This document shows positions 12,129 through 24,088 of a stretch of DNA of 64,000 bases, piece by piece. The DNA is from Neoechinorhynchus agilis (taxonomy: Eukaryota > Acanthocephala). Location: assembly GCA_051530055.1 (NCBI GenBank), contig CM121343.1, positions 682,001 through 746,000 of the forward strand, in the 5' to 3' direction. The notes below the pieces were generated by a model that was not told the DNA's origin, did no database searches, and saw only the letters and a program-made list of their open reading frames with translations. Numbering within the stretch: position 1 is the first letter of the stretch; each line of letters begins with the position of its first letter. The position numbers and the translations under genes were made by a program.

Positions 12129-12262
12129 GCTCAGCCGGTAGTCTCTTTTTGGTAGATATTTTATTATTCCATACACGGCCGAATGGTTAGTGGACCGTAT
12201 ATCCATTATTCGGCCGTGTATGGAATAATAAAATATCTACCAAAAAGAGACTACCGGCTGAG
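12129..12262. repeat. Long palindrome, arms about 56-60 bp
   Basis: Left arm starting CTCAGCCGGTAGTCTCTTTT and running through ATTCCATACACGGCCGAAT is mirrored almost perfectly after a spacer of about 15 bp, ending ACTACCGGCTGAG. The inner segment CCATTATTCGGCCGTG..AAATATCT recurs as a direct copy at 13166-13203, on the far side of the SINE nest. It could form a strong cruciform or hairpin RNA. Confidence 0.9.
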
Positions 12263-12320
12263 TCCCTCACGGAAAGCTTATGCATTCTAAAATGACAATG
12301 TTTGTAGATTCCATAGTGTG

Positions 12321-12613
12321 ATGGGGTCCAGTGGCCGTGTGGTGTGCGCGTTCACAATACGCTCGATATCTCGATGGTTCAACGCCACCGGTCGCTGGCT
12401 TCCACGAGTGTGCGAGGCTGCTGGAAGGGGTGGGGTCAGGTTTGAGATCGCCCATCGGCCCCAAAAGGGGGTTGGCCCTGTCCCTTCGAGTGCGGCTAAG
12501 TGCATCCGATGTGTGCAAGTCAGCCGAAAGGCTCCCAAAAAAGGAATATAGCCGAGAGCTTCAAAAGAAGATGCCGTAAGACCCTGAGTGTATGCGAACC
12601 AAAAACTGTTTGA
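12321..12613 (+). mobile_element. tRNA-derived SINE, plus copy
   Basis: Head with box A-like TGGCCGTGTGG (about 12331) and box B-like GGTTCAACGCC (about 12377), at tRNA-like spacing, followed by a conserved 200-bp body (GTCAGGTTTGAGATCGCCCA ... CCTGAGTGTATGCGAACC). An inverted second copy lies at 12895-13153, about 85-90 percent identical by eye. No poly-A tail is obvious. Body ORFs are incidental. Confidence 0.75.
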
Positions 12614-12617
12614 GACA

Positions 12618-12700
12618 TAGTGCGCTGAGGTGGTCAAGTGGACTAATCTTAAAGATCCCAGTTTGGGTCAACGGGTTAGTATCCGATACCGCCAATGACG
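12618..12700 (+). mobile_element. Second tRNA-like SINE head
   Basis: GGTGGTCAAGTGGACTAATC carries a good box A (TGGTCAAGTGG) and about 30 nt later GGGTCAACGGG resembles box B; an anticodon-arm-like hairpin lies between. The sequence differs from the flanking SINE pair, so it appears to be another pol III-derived unit, or a dimeric SINE part. Downstream to about 12890 is unique, structured sequence. Confidence 0.45.
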
Positions 12701-12894
12701 CACGGCCAAAGGAGGACGAAATACCTCGATGAAGGGAAGAGGAAACTCACTGATGAGTCCGGCCTCCTCGGGAGGTATCTGAAGATCCGAAGGGATGCGT
12801 ACAAACTTACAGACGTACGGTCTTGGGGCATTGAGCGCAGACCAGCGCTTCCCAGACCGAAATCGGTGGACTCATACAGTTCAGTTTTTCAGGC

Positions 12895-13153
12895 AGTTTT
12901 TGGTTCGCATACACTCAGGGTCTTACGACATCTTCTTTTGAGCCTCTCGGCTATATTCCTTTGGGAGCCTTTCGGCTGACTTGCACACAGCGGAGGCGCT
13001 TGGCCGCACTCGAAGGGACATGGCCAACCCCCTTTTAGGGCCGATGGGTGATCTCAAACCTGACCCCCACCCTTCCAGCAGCCTCGCGGTGGAACCCAGC
13101 GACCAATCATGCGCATTTTGAACGCGCACCACTCGGCCACTAGGCCCCATCGG
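12895..13153 (-). mobile_element. tRNA-derived SINE, minus copy
   Basis: Reverse-oriented copy of the 12321 element. Read on the minus strand it starts GATGGGGCCTAGTGGCCGAG, with box A TGGCCGAGTGG and box B GGTTCCACCGC, both closer to tRNA consensus than in the plus copy. It ends near the poly-pyrimidine TTTTTGGTTCGCATACAC on the plus strand. The pair forms an inverted repeat with a spacer of about 280 bp. Confidence 0.75.
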
Positions 13154-13165
13154 TTGACGCTGTGT

Positions 13166-13203
13166 CCATTATTCGGCCGTGTATGGAATAATAAAATATC
13201 TAT
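13166..13203. repeat. Direct copy of palindrome inner segment
   Basis: TCCATTATTCGGCCGTGTAT and the following bases repeat 12201-12238 exactly. Together the two copies bracket the SINE nest, as expected for a duplicated insertion target or a terminal repeat of a composite unit. Confidence 0.8.
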
Positions 13204-14570
13204 CCATCTACGATCGTTTTCACCTACATATTTCCATTGTAAAACGCTATAAAGTCTCATAAAAGCAAAACTTAAAGCAACAAGGAATGTACGCCGGAAT
13301 AAAAATCCATATTTCAATTAAGTTCATAATTTCCTTCAAAAGTGCACGAAAACAACGTCCTTTTAGACAATTCTTTTAAGAAAATAATATCACAGAGCCG
13401 AATCAAATTAAATTAAAAGTGGTCAGATTATCGTAGGATATATAATTCCAAATTCATAAATGACTCTCTCACGTGCCCACCTCTATCCTTCTCGGCTCAT
13501 TTGCATGCCTAATAAAAAGGTGAAAATTGTGATAGCATTGATTGTTTTATAAAAATTAAGATTAAAGATATATTGGAATTTACTGGCATCTAACATGCAT
13601 TTCTTAACAGTCTTAAAATGGGTACCCGTTTACTCGAATTTTCCTTCGAAAACAATACTTGAGAAGGAGGCTGAAGCCTTGAAAATTCGCAATGAAGATT
13701 TCAATAATAAAGCTCGAGTGTGTAACAATTCGCCATTGGGAATACAAAAATAAAGATTGGAGATTTATTAGAATTTACTGGCACCCAACGTATACAAGTC
13801 CCTGAAATTTTTTCGTTTCTTAACAAGTCCATTTGTTAGAAGTCTTAAAATGGGCATTCGTTTATAACGGTGGTTTCAGTTAATCAGTGCCAGAAATTAA
13901 ATGTCGACGTTAGTAAAGATTTTTCGGGTCCTTTAGATTACAAAATCGCACACTCGCTGGCATTCAATTTTATGTGCCCGTTAAACGGACCTTTTATGTT
14001 TTGCCCAAACTGCTAAAGTAATTGGAATGCTACATCTAGCAATTAAAGTTTTTCGGATGAAGAATCATTTTCAGCAAGTCTCCTGCTCCTATGGATTTTG
14101 AAGAATCTTTGATCACGATAATTTTTAGTGCAACAGGAGACAGAAGTAATCTTTTAAAGATGCATAGTTTGCAGATTGTAAAGCATTCTGCAGCCTAGAA
14201 AAGCGTCGATTAAGCATAATGGATATGATTTCTCTAAATAAATAGACTTAAAGTTTGAGTTTATTACTATTGATGAGAATAACACGTTTATGATTGATTG
14301 AAAGTGCCATTTTGTGCTTACTTTGACTTTTATTTGACTTAATCGATCAAAGAACAGTTTTTTAGTGCTGTTCACATGTCTATTTGAATATCTTGATAAA
14401 TGTATCAAATAGAACAAATTGCCACAACTCCCCTTGGTTATTTGGCCTTTTAATGAAATTTTTTTAACTCGATCGACCGCCATCGGATCTTGCAATCCCA
14501 AAAAGGGTGAAAATTTCCAATAGTCACAAAATTACATCAGTGTTTAATTGGTAACTAATTGCGCCCTGGA
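13204..14570. other. Intergenic; degenerate direct duplication and half foldback
   Basis: Two diverged direct copies lie at about 13555-13660 and 13750-13870 (shared AATTTACTGGCA and GTCTTAAAATGGG). Between them, 13665-13745 resembles half of the foldback element at 24089-24235 (CTCGAGTG.GT.ACAATTCGCC). No gene is seen. Confidence 0.5.
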
Positions 14571-17097
14571 TCATATCATTGTGCCATCTTGGATGTAAGT
14601 GGAGTATTTTACTGCTCTTTTTCTTTTATAAATGCCTTGATCATAACCATCCTTCATATTATTCCGTCTTCGAGGTGTATCCATGGTTATGGCTTGATGT
14701 TGCTTTGAAAGGCGGGTAGAGCAACGTCTTAAATCGACGAAACAATCATCGAGAGCGTAGATTTGATTTGAATGATATCCATTTGATTGGCTGCCCGAAA
14801 GTTTATTTGTGATGATTGGCTTAGAGCTTAGCTGATTGCTTAAGGATGCGCATGTTGCATTCATCCTGTGTTGACCTAGAAATGATCGATACAAATAAGT
14901 ACAGTGCCATTTCAACTAACATTACCATCTTGAATAAACTGTTTATTAATTCCAATTCGATTTTTCTTAAACCACATATATCCTTGATAAGAAATGACAA
15001 GCATTTCAATTTGTTTGGCGTTGATTGACCGTTGTTTCAGTAGCTCAACCATATCGAAGAACTTAAGTTCCTCTACGTTTGTGCCGTCAATCTCAATTAC
15101 AAAATCACCTTCCTTAAGACCAGCTCTGTGAGATGGAGAGCCAGGTTCGATTCGAAGTATAAAGTGTCCTTTCCCTGACGATGCCTTTGCGGCCACATAT
15201 GCGCCAATGCCATTGAATCGATCATTTGGCTCGACGATAACTATCCGTGGTTCATCAACACTGCATGATAGGAACACTAAGCGCGGACAAATATTGTATG
15301 ATTTGTTCAAAAAATCCAATAACTCTTATGATATTGTTGATAAACCAAAATCTACTTACTTCCGCCCATGTATAGATCATCCAAGGACAATGACCGAAAC
15401 CTTTTTGGATTGAACATTCGTGAGATCAATGGATATCCGAAAAATCCCTGAGCATCTTGTATTGCTAAAAAGTATCGTTAAAATACTAAAATGCATTTAT
15501 TTCATGTTTATATTCAAAGTGTACGTTATTTTTTGTATTAAAAAGAAGCCGGAATCGGAACAATAAGTGGAATGTGCTGTCCTGAATTAACTGATTTGTT
15601 CTATTCGGACTTAATATCATAAGATTTACAAATAGGAAAAAGCAATTTGAAGATTAAGTAAATTTAGTTGAATATCCTACAGTAAAGCGGTCCTCTAACT
15701 CGCAAATGTAAGATGTAAGAGAGGTCGTATATATCTCATTTAGCTGAAATTTGATACATCAATCCCTTCATCATTGGGAAAATAAATTTAAATAAATTGG
15801 AGATATGGTGCTCATAATCTTGATGGAAAATATTTTATTGAATCGAGATCTTTCGCGAGGTGAATCTCCTTCACGGAATATTTTAATAAAATATGTGCGG
15901 TTGGATTATGAGCACCTCATCTCTATCATTTCGAAGGATATTCTCTTGATGATTAAATTAAATCATTGACAGAGAAAATCCTTTGAGTTAGTCAAAGTGT
16001 ACTTCTGGTGAAAATAATCCCCCCGTTCATAACCTATTTGATTTATAGGGGAAATATTTCGAAGGAGGTAACCTAGCCTCCTGAATCGTTGCTGGTAAGT
16101 TTTTAAATATGTGAAACTCACGTTATAACCTGGATTATTTTCACCATTTGAAACCACCGGTTGTTGAAGAATAGTAAGGCAGCCTTAAAGCTAAACTCTT
16201 AAACCCAACCCATTATTTTCTCTTTTATATTGATGATTATTTTCAATGATTCTGATAGAAACTTGGGTTGGTTATTTTGATACAAACGATGTAATATCTA
16301 AACTTACTGGGCAATCGTCCTCTATTTGTTGATGTGGACCGAGCCACGTTTTTTAGTTTTGTGCCAGCATAGGCAATAATTGCATTGTTTTGATTTATTA
16401 GCTCCTTGATCGATTCCAATTCAAGAAATATTTTGGACATAATGTCAGAATTCCTAGAAAGAAGACAATGTTTACAGCAATTCTCCTTAAGTTCAACTTC
16501 ATTGAGCGTAAAATTGAGGAGATTTTGCGGAAAATGCAATGTAGATAATGATGGTGTGCTGGTTAAGGATTTGATTGAGTTTCCATCAGAGGACTCAAAT
16601 TGATTGTGTTGATCATCGATTTTATAATGTATTGAACTGCTTGGTACGGAAGTTGGGCGTTGTGTCATTTTCGTCTGATCTACGTTTGCAGCACCTATTC
16701 CGTTACTTGAGCAGCTCCTGTTGTCTTGAACGTCAAAAAGGTTAATCGCGGAGCGATGTTCTATGAGATCATCGACTACACAGAAACGAACACTATCAAG
16801 CGCTCTCGTAGACGCCAGGGTGAATTCTCGATTAAGAGCCGGTCCGCCGTTAGCCTGCCATTGATCAAAATTTGTCATCCTCAATCGCCTGAGACTGTCT
16901 TGACTAATAGGAATCCCCGTTTCATAATAACAAGTCCTGGTCATATGCTTCATCAAATCACGAAAATTCGGATCCATTGTCGCTCCGGAACCGCAACCGC
17001 CGCCGCCGCCGCCCCCGGTAGCCGAACCGTTGTCGTCTTCGTCGTCAGTCTCGCTATTGCGACTGCCGCCTAAAGCACTTGTGTACAGTTTGCACAT
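14571..17097 (-). CDS. PDZ-domain protein, five exons
   Basis: Predicted 531-residue intracellular protein. Exons read 16308-17097, 16122-16183, 15360-15447, 14926-15276 and 14571-14875; all junctions are GT-AG and in phase (introns 124, 674, 83 and 50 nt). The N-terminal exon is low-complexity (poly-Gly, acidic patch), then polar and Ser-rich, with a short helix-forming stretch near residues 215-245. A single PDZ domain lies at about 325-410: carboxylate loop NGIGAY, then ILRIEPGSPSHRAGL..GDFVIEIDGTNV. It looks most like NHERF-type PDZ domains, but no second PDZ or ezrin-binding tail is present. PDZ domains bind C-terminal peptides of membrane proteins; the partner here is unknown. The tail after the PDZ is basic. 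The start at 17097 is the first ATG of the long exon; an earlier non-coding exon is possible. A 153-bp tandem array lies 500 bp upstream. Confidence 0.72.
15775..15925. repeat. Foldback element inside PDZ-gene intron 2
   Basis: GAGATATGGTGCTCATAATC on the left is mirrored by GGATTATGAGCACCTCATCTC on the right, with AT-rich inner arms also pairing. No coding capacity. It explains part of the 674-nt intron, the second-longest intron I can define in the window. Confidence 0.7.
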
Positions 17098-17591
17098 TGT
17101 TCAAGTGGCACGAATGCCCCAGACGGCGAAATGAACAAATACCGAATTCTTTTGAGTTGTAGCCCAAGTCTCAATCTGAACGATAAATGTTCAAAAAAAA
17201 TGAAAAAAAAAGTATCCAGAGGAGGGTCGCTATTTTTGACGAATCTCCTGTCGAATGTAGCAGTAATCTTAAAATATTTTGCAGGAGCATCGATTCCGCT
17301 CCCCACCACCACCACCACCACCGCCACCATTCAACCCTTATGAGCTTTTGCGCCGCGTTTCTGTATACTTGTGATACGTTGGCCCCCTGGCAAAACACGT
17401 TCGCAACTATTCTATCCTGACAGTCCTCGCGTCTTAATCCGCATCAACCCATACAGCCACATATGCTCCCTATGAGAAATTGATGGATTCCTACACGCGT
17501 TGAATGATAAATGGCAGTAAAAATAAATCAAATGGGGTTTTATGTAGCCACAAATCGACGATACTCTTCTATTAGCCAGACTCCTGCACAA
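17098..17591. other. Upstream region of PDZ gene
   Basis: Probable 5' UTR and promoter. Contains a (CCA)n microsatellite at about 17300-17330. No gene is called. Confidence 0.35.
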
Positions 17592-19440
17592 TGATGTCTG
17601 ATGCAATCGAAAGGAATCAACAGAAAAAGTATAGTTCTCGGTCAATATGGACCTTACGAGTATTGGATCTTTATCGATTATATTAGTCATTGTGACGGAG
17701 AAAAACAATTTCAATATTCGGAAAATGGGAACAAAACCTGCACGATGATGTCTGATGCAATCGAAAGGAATCAACAGAAAAAGTATAGTTCTCGGTCAAT
17801 ATGGACTTACGAGTATTGGATCTTTATCGATTATATTAGTCATTGTGACGGAGAAAAACAATTTCAATATTTGGAAAATGGGAACAAAACCTGCACGATG
17901 ATGTCTGATGCAATCGAAAGGAATCAACAGAAAAAGTATAGTTCTCGGTCAATATGGACCTTACGAGTATTGGATCTTTATCGATTATATTAGTCATTGT
18001 GACGGAGAAAAACAATTTCAATATTTGGAAAATGGGAACAAAACCTGCACGATGATGTCTGATGCAATCGAAAGGAATCAACAGAAAAAGTATAGTTCTC
18101 GGTCAATATGGACCTTACGAGTATTGGATCTTTATCGATTATATTAGTCATTGTGACGGAGAAAAACAATTTCAATATTTGGAAAATGGGAACAAAACCT
18201 GCACGATGATGTCTGATGCAATTCCCTAAATATAAATGAAATTTACACGAGTATTGGATCTTTATCGATTATATTAGTCATCGTGACGGAGAAAAACAAT
18301 TTCAATATTTGGAAAATGGGAACAAAACCTGCACGATGATGTCTGATGCAATTCCCTAAATATAAATGAAAAATTTACACGAGTATTGGATCTCTATCGA
18401 TTATATTAGTCATTGTGACGGAGAAAAACAATTTCAATATTTGGAAAATGGGAACAAAACCTGCACGATGATGTCTGATACAATTCCCTAAATATAAATG
18501 AAAAATTTACACGAGTATTGGATCTCTATCGATATATTAGTCATTGTGACGGAGAAAAAAATCAATATTTGGAAAATGGGAACAAAACCTGCACGATGAT
18601 GTCTGATGCAATCGAAAGGAATCAACAGAAAAAGTATAGTTCTCGGTCAATATGGACCTTACGAGTATTGGATCTTTATCGATTATATTAGTCATCGTGA
18701 CGGAGAAAAACAATTTCAATATTCGGAAAATGGGAACAAAACCTGCACGATGAGGTCTGATGCAATTCCCTAAATATAAATGAAAAATTTACACGAGTAT
18801 TGGATCTTTATCGATTATATTAGTCATCGTGACGGAGAAAAACAATTTCAATATTCGGAAAATGGGAACAAAACCTGCACGATGATGTCTGATGCAATCG
18901 AAAGGAATCAACAGAAAAAGTATAGTTCTCGGTCAATATGGACCTTACGAGTATTGGATCTTTATCGATTATATTAGTCATTGTGACGGAGAAAAACAAT
19001 TTCAATATTTGGAAAATGGGAACAAAACCTGCACGATGATGTCTGATGCAATTCCCTAAATATAAATGAAAAATTGACACGAGTATTGGATCTCTATCGA
19101 TATATTAGTCATTGTGACGGAGAAAAAAAATCAATATTTGGAAAATGGGAACAAAACCTGCACGATGATGTCTGATGCAATCGAAAGGAATCAACAGAAA
19201 AAGTATAGTTCTCGGTCAATATGGACCTTACGAGTATTGGATCTTTATCGATTATATTAGTCATTGTGACGGAGAAAAGCAATTTCAATATTTGGAAAAT
19301 AGGAACAAAACCTGCACGATGAGGTCTGATACAATTCCCTAAATATAAATGAAAAATTTACACGAGTATTGGATCTCAATCGATTATATTAGTCATCACG
19401 ACGGAGAAAAACATAAAATTTGAATATTCGGAAACTGGGA
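17592..19440. repeat. Tandem array of two unit classes (153 and 120-140 bp), 13 units
   Basis: Unit starts marked by GATGTCTGATGCAAT (or GAGGTCTGATG) lie near 17592, 17746, 17899, 18053, 18206, 18329, 18470, 18598, 18751, 18884, 19037, 19167 and 19320. Long units carry CGAAAGGAATCAACAG and TATAGTTCTCGGTCAATATGG; short units replace this with TCCCTAAATATAAATG. Both share ACGAGTATTGGATC through AACAAAACCTGCACGATG. After four consecutive long units the two classes are interspersed. Apparent ORFs up to 130 codons come from the 153-bp (51-codon) unit and are not genes. Confidence 0.95.
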
Positions 19441-21728
19441 ACAATTATCGGACTGCTGATAAGAGTTCTATAATCCCAAAATGACTCCTATGTGCGCGAT
19501 TCCGAGTCGTTAGTGCAATAAATGGAAACTCGCATTTCAGTCGTTTGATGTTTCCCTAACTCGTGATGGTCAGCTCACTTATGGATGACGAAATAAAGAA
19601 TTCCTTACTGAAAATAACATTCCAATTGAGTCTATAGATCGCATGGCAGCCTATTCGGGATCACCTTACAACTAGAAATGGATATAGATGATATATTGCT
19701 CTGCATACAATCCACCTGCATTCCTATCACCATGACGCCCGACGATAGGACGAAACACCAACCCTACAGGAAAGCGAGTGCTACTATAGAAGGCTATTCC
19801 TTTATAAGGCAATTCACGATAATGGTAACTGGCGAAAAAGTCGCAGCGAGGTTTAAGAAATTCGTTCCTCTTGTTTAATGTGAAGTTTTTAAGCCCAAAA
19901 ACTCTCGACAGTTGCGCTGAGTAAGTTTTAGTACTCTACAGAGTGCATCCGTTTAATATTCGTTGGAAAGAGAATGTTTAGAATTAATTCAGCCTTTTAG
20001 GAAATTCGCTTATTGATGCTTAATTTAACAGTTTCACTGTAGAACAACTTTAACGCTTTTTCTACCACTTTAGGTCGGTATGATTTAATAAATCTCTCAA
20101 GATTAAACTTAAGCAAAATCTATTCGAGAAAACGCGAAAAAGGAATGAAATATTTTTAAAATTTATTCATATTTTATATTGGGCTTCATTTCTTGCAAAC
20201 CCTTTTTACACGATAACAATAATACGGGTTCGAAAATGGATGAATGTAAAGTGCTCAACACATAAATTTGTAATTAATGAAATTTTAAACTGGGGCAATT
20301 AAGGAATTTCTAATATTTTTAATAATTTCCATTTACTTATGAGGCAAGGCTTCTTCGCGATATATTTCTATAGAATATTTTTATCTGGGATTATTAGGAT
20401 TACTGTTTAGGTATTCATCCGGTAAATGATTATTTATTAAAGACGTTTCAAACCTCATCAGGTTGTTAAAAAATTTCACAATGGTTGTGATCTCTTGAAT
20501 TCTTTGTGTATATTGATGGAAAACTTTAAATCATTGCAATCGCAGTCAACGACGATCTTAAAAAATTTATTTGGCAATTAATGCTTACGTGTGACGGTTA
20601 TGAAATTAACTTAATATTAAATGATTTCAAATTAAACAAACTATTCTTGAATTAATTTAGTAGTTCAAATTTAGATGGACAAGCAAGATAATGTGAAATG
20701 GAAGCAAAGGAAATTTGCAAAAGAGAAATAATTTTATTTTGATCGGTAATCAGTGATGATTATCAATTGACTTGATTTAAAGCTCTGTTTGTTAATGATA
20801 AAAATCAATATTATCAGTTCAATTTTGCACGTTTTGTCCATGGCATTTTTTTGCATCGGCATCATCCAATAATAAACCGAGGACCAGCTGAAGTTTCTCT
20901 TATGCTTTTAAACTCATTACGTAATCAATACTTTGGTTCTAATTCCTATATAGACGCAGCTCATTGGCTCACTTGAAATCAATCATACGAATATGCTTTA
21001 AAGTGCGATCAAAAATAATTGATGATGTGTCCACCTCTTTAAGAACGTGCTCCTGTCAGTTTTCTGTTTCGGCATCATAAAAATGATAAACCGAGGACCA
21101 TTTTTACATGAAATAGAATATTTAATACCAATATACAGATTTAAATGCTACAATTTGTTGTCTTCAAATGTTATGTTTGTTCGGCAGCTTCCTTGATGGC
21201 CGCGGAATTGCCGCGTAACCACATTCTATAGTTTTATTTAAACCCCACATACCATTTCAATGTGGCTGGGTGTGATTTAATATTTAAAAAATCGACTTGT
21301 CACTGTACCATCGCTGGCTACAAGAATGACCCTTATAATGAAGCAGTGGGGATAATCCCTGAATTTTGAGGTTTAATTGCTCAAATTGTCTTTGTTTTCG
21401 ATTTCCCAATGTTAGTATTTGCTGCCATTATGGTGAAACGATCACCGGCCGCTCGAGAAGGTAACGCATTATACAATAATCAAAGTATTATGAGTTTAAA
21501 ATGGCCCTTACAAGTTTAATAGCATCACGTTTCGCCCCTTGACAGCAGTTGTGCGTTCGCTCATGAATTAGCGCACGATTACTCACATGAATCGTTCAAA
21601 AATGTACTTTATTTTTTGGAAAATCGGATCAAGATTCCAAGTCCGTCACAGTTTTACCTCGGGACCGGCGATCCAGCTAAGCGAATGGCTCACAAAAATT
21701 ATGTATATGGATGTATCGAACATTTGCA
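19441..21728. other. 2.3-kb intergenic, no gene seen
   Basis: AT-rich. A motif CGGCATCAT..AATAAACCGAGGACCA occurs twice (about 20858 and 21071), so a diverged repeat pair is present. A decayed half of the foldback family at 24452 lies at about 20395-20475. No supported coding exon; a 66-codon frame at 19678 has no recognisable content. Confidence 0.4.
21180..21226 (-). mobile_element. R2-like LINE, very short 3' fragment
   Basis: GCTTCCTTGATGGCCGCGG..TTGCCGCG is the reverse complement of the last part of the copy at 1262-2395 (about 2342-2385). Only some 45 bp remain. Confidence 0.6.
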
Positions 21729-23786
21729 TTACACATTAAATCTGATGGCGGAATTCTTGGTTTTTTCTTGAACGTAAGCAGTAAAATTTGATAGGAATTT
21801 GGGAAATTCCCGTTTGGCAAGAGTTCTAACGACAGAAGCAGGAGCCCATCCTCCGGGGTTTATTGAAGCCACGTAAGTAATCCGGGTGGAGACGTCCTCA
21901 CGAGTTTCTCCATTTCCCCGAACAAATGTCTCGCAAGTTAATGCAATATCGGCATTAACCCTAACAGTAGTGCCTGTCGATTCGTCTGGGGCATCCGGGT
22001 GATCGACTGACTGATTGACCACAATCCAAGTGGAATGTTTGCTATAGCCGTCCATTAGTGGTTTTAAATGTGAATCTTGAAAAGAAGAAATATGCGAGAG
22101 GATGCAAGCATCTCGTTGAACACTCGGCCAAACTCGTCGATGCATTTGGTAGCATATAACATTGTTCTCACCAATCCGATCGACTACAGTGAGACTCTCC
22201 AATGTTCCATCCCAATCTTGACGACAATCAGGACTCCAAAAGTGCCAACACATTTCATATCCCGATACGCCATGCACAATATGCTCCATTTTAAGCGGAT
22301 CAAGGGTTCGACCATTCACCTCCATTTCGCGTCTGTAGACCTTCATCTGACCTTCGGTGTGGATGCAATTCCATCCTTCCAGGTTTTCGCGATCTTGTCG
22401 ATCGACTTGAATATGCTCAAACATTGCTTTGATTGTCTACACAGATTTATACTGATTATGTGAGGGCAAAAAATAGACAACCCAAGATTTTCAAACTTTG
22501 AATTTTTTAGGATAGAAAACCTTTCTGAAATCATAAGAAGGGTGAATTGATCAAGTTAGACGACGACTCCCAAAGCCGAAATGTCCAAAAAAATCGTACT
22601 CAGCAACCACGGAGTTTATGTTAAACCCGAAGAAGGTACTAGTTGAAATGTGGAATTCGATTTTCAAGAGTAGCTTATCATCGGCAATATCTTGTACATA
22701 CCCTTTGAACTAGATAGTAATATTGATGATCGGTTCCAGTGGGTTCTGTTGGATACAAGGTAACAATTGAGTTTTGATCAGTTTGAGGGATTTCATTGTT
22801 CACTTCACTCTGATGGCTTGAATCCGAAGAATGTCTAATAGAATCATCTTTTGATTGACGTTTCAATTGAAGATACCTATTACGCCAGATACTATCGCGT
22901 CTTTGCATCGAATCAATGTACGAGTTTAGATTAACCAACAGGCTATCGGATGTTGATTTGAAAGCGCCTATTTCGTTTTGAAGTTCGATCAAGAGATATT
23001 GACTATAATCAACAACTGGTTGTTTTTGCGCATGGATAATTATCTCTTCTTCTTTGCTTCTCTCGCACTTGAAACGTTCGCCGGTTTCTTCTAATTGATT
23101 ACCTGAAGTGATATCGATCAACCGATCGATTCTGCCTTCGAGAGCGCAAAGCTGCTGAACAGCTAAGTCACGAAAAGTGCATATTTGCATGAATCGTTGT
23201 CTTAGAGTATCGTCTGTTTCCTATTCCCTAGAATAAAGCGACCTTTAAAAACAATCAACAATTTACCTCGTTTTCACATTGATTTTCACTGCATACTGAT
23301 GATTTATCCGAGTGTATCGAATTGATTAAAGACAGATCTGTGTTCGAGCGTTCGTCCCTACCAACGGAATTGCCGATTTGTTCAGTAAGAGCCGAAACCC
23401 AACACCGGAAAGATTCTTTGTCAGCTCTTAAATGCCAAACGGAATCATTTGCCAGTACAGTGAATCGGACAATAGGAGTAGGCATGTGGACGCACAAGAT
23501 TGCTAACCCCTATTCTTAAACTATCCGACCAACAGCTATCAATTTTGAGAGTCTTTAGTGTGATTGAGCCACGACATTCATCATCTGACTGCGACTTAAA
23601 GTAGCTGAGAGTGTTAGCGTCCAGTACAAAATATCGTTTTTTCCAGCCATTCAAGTAGTTGGTCCATTTCTCCAAATATCCAGCCAACGAATGAGATGCT
23701 AACGGCATCTTGGAACGTTTGTCCGTTCCGTTTGAGCTCTGTAGATGCCGGAATTCGATTGACGGCGAGCACGATGACGCCTTCAT
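21729..23786 (-). CDS. CERT1: Ceramide transfer protein (CERT/STARD11-like)
   Basis: Moves ceramide from ER to Golgi for sphingomyelin synthesis. Order: N-terminal PH domain ([21 protein letters not shown] ... [21 protein letters not shown]), a helical middle region ([10 protein letters not shown] ... ALEGRIDRL), and a START domain ([52 protein letters not shown]). Exons: 21729-22436 (START), 22702-23220 (middle, phase 0), 23267 to about 23505, and about 23530 to 23786. The last junction, inside the PH domain, changes frame; the only GT-AG solution I find is a 31-nt intron, below the 40-nt minimum elsewhere, so a sequence error is equally possible. The vertebrate FFAT motif for ER binding is not recognisable; at its expected place is QYYYLVQ, lacking the key Asp. 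The linker is shorter than in human CERT. The start ATG at 23786 precedes the PH domain by about 30 residues. Confidence 0.88.
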
Positions 23787-24088
23787 AGCTTCTAGCAAAC
23801 TTTACGATGCATATCGGAAAAGGATTGAGAACTTAGAGCTTCAGTCTACAAACGAACTTTATGCGCTATAACGAGGCTTAAAGACGCGTCACATCCACCT
23901 CTGAGTCAAGCGCAACCTATGCTCCTAAACACTAACATTTATGAGTGCACTAAACCACGATTGACTCCATTGTATCGATTTAATCATAAAAAACGATATG
24001 CAATTATAAAAAAACCAATAATGAGGCGTTAAATTTGTTATTTTGGCTTACGGTTCGGACTTAGCCATGTTCATCATAAGTTTGTCTT

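Noticed and set aside
12714-12779. Hammerhead-ribozyme-like pieces: GGACGAAA (12714), CTGATGAGTCC (12750), GAGGTATC (12772)
   Set aside because: The pieces match hammerhead strands and can pair, but their order would force a pseudoknot; no type I, II or III layout fits, and the U before the cleavage site is missing in the only linear option. Treated as coincidence within a structured SINE region.
12267-13317. Several 70-116 codon frames
   Set aside because: They lie in tRNA-derived SINE copies and their flanks.
17601-19080. Open frames of 60-130 codons on both strands
   Set aside because: They arise from a 153-bp tandem unit whose length is divisible by three; the same peptide repeats and there is no start or domain.
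19678-19878. 66-codon frame as a gene
   Set aside because: No recognisable content, no splice context, no neighbours.
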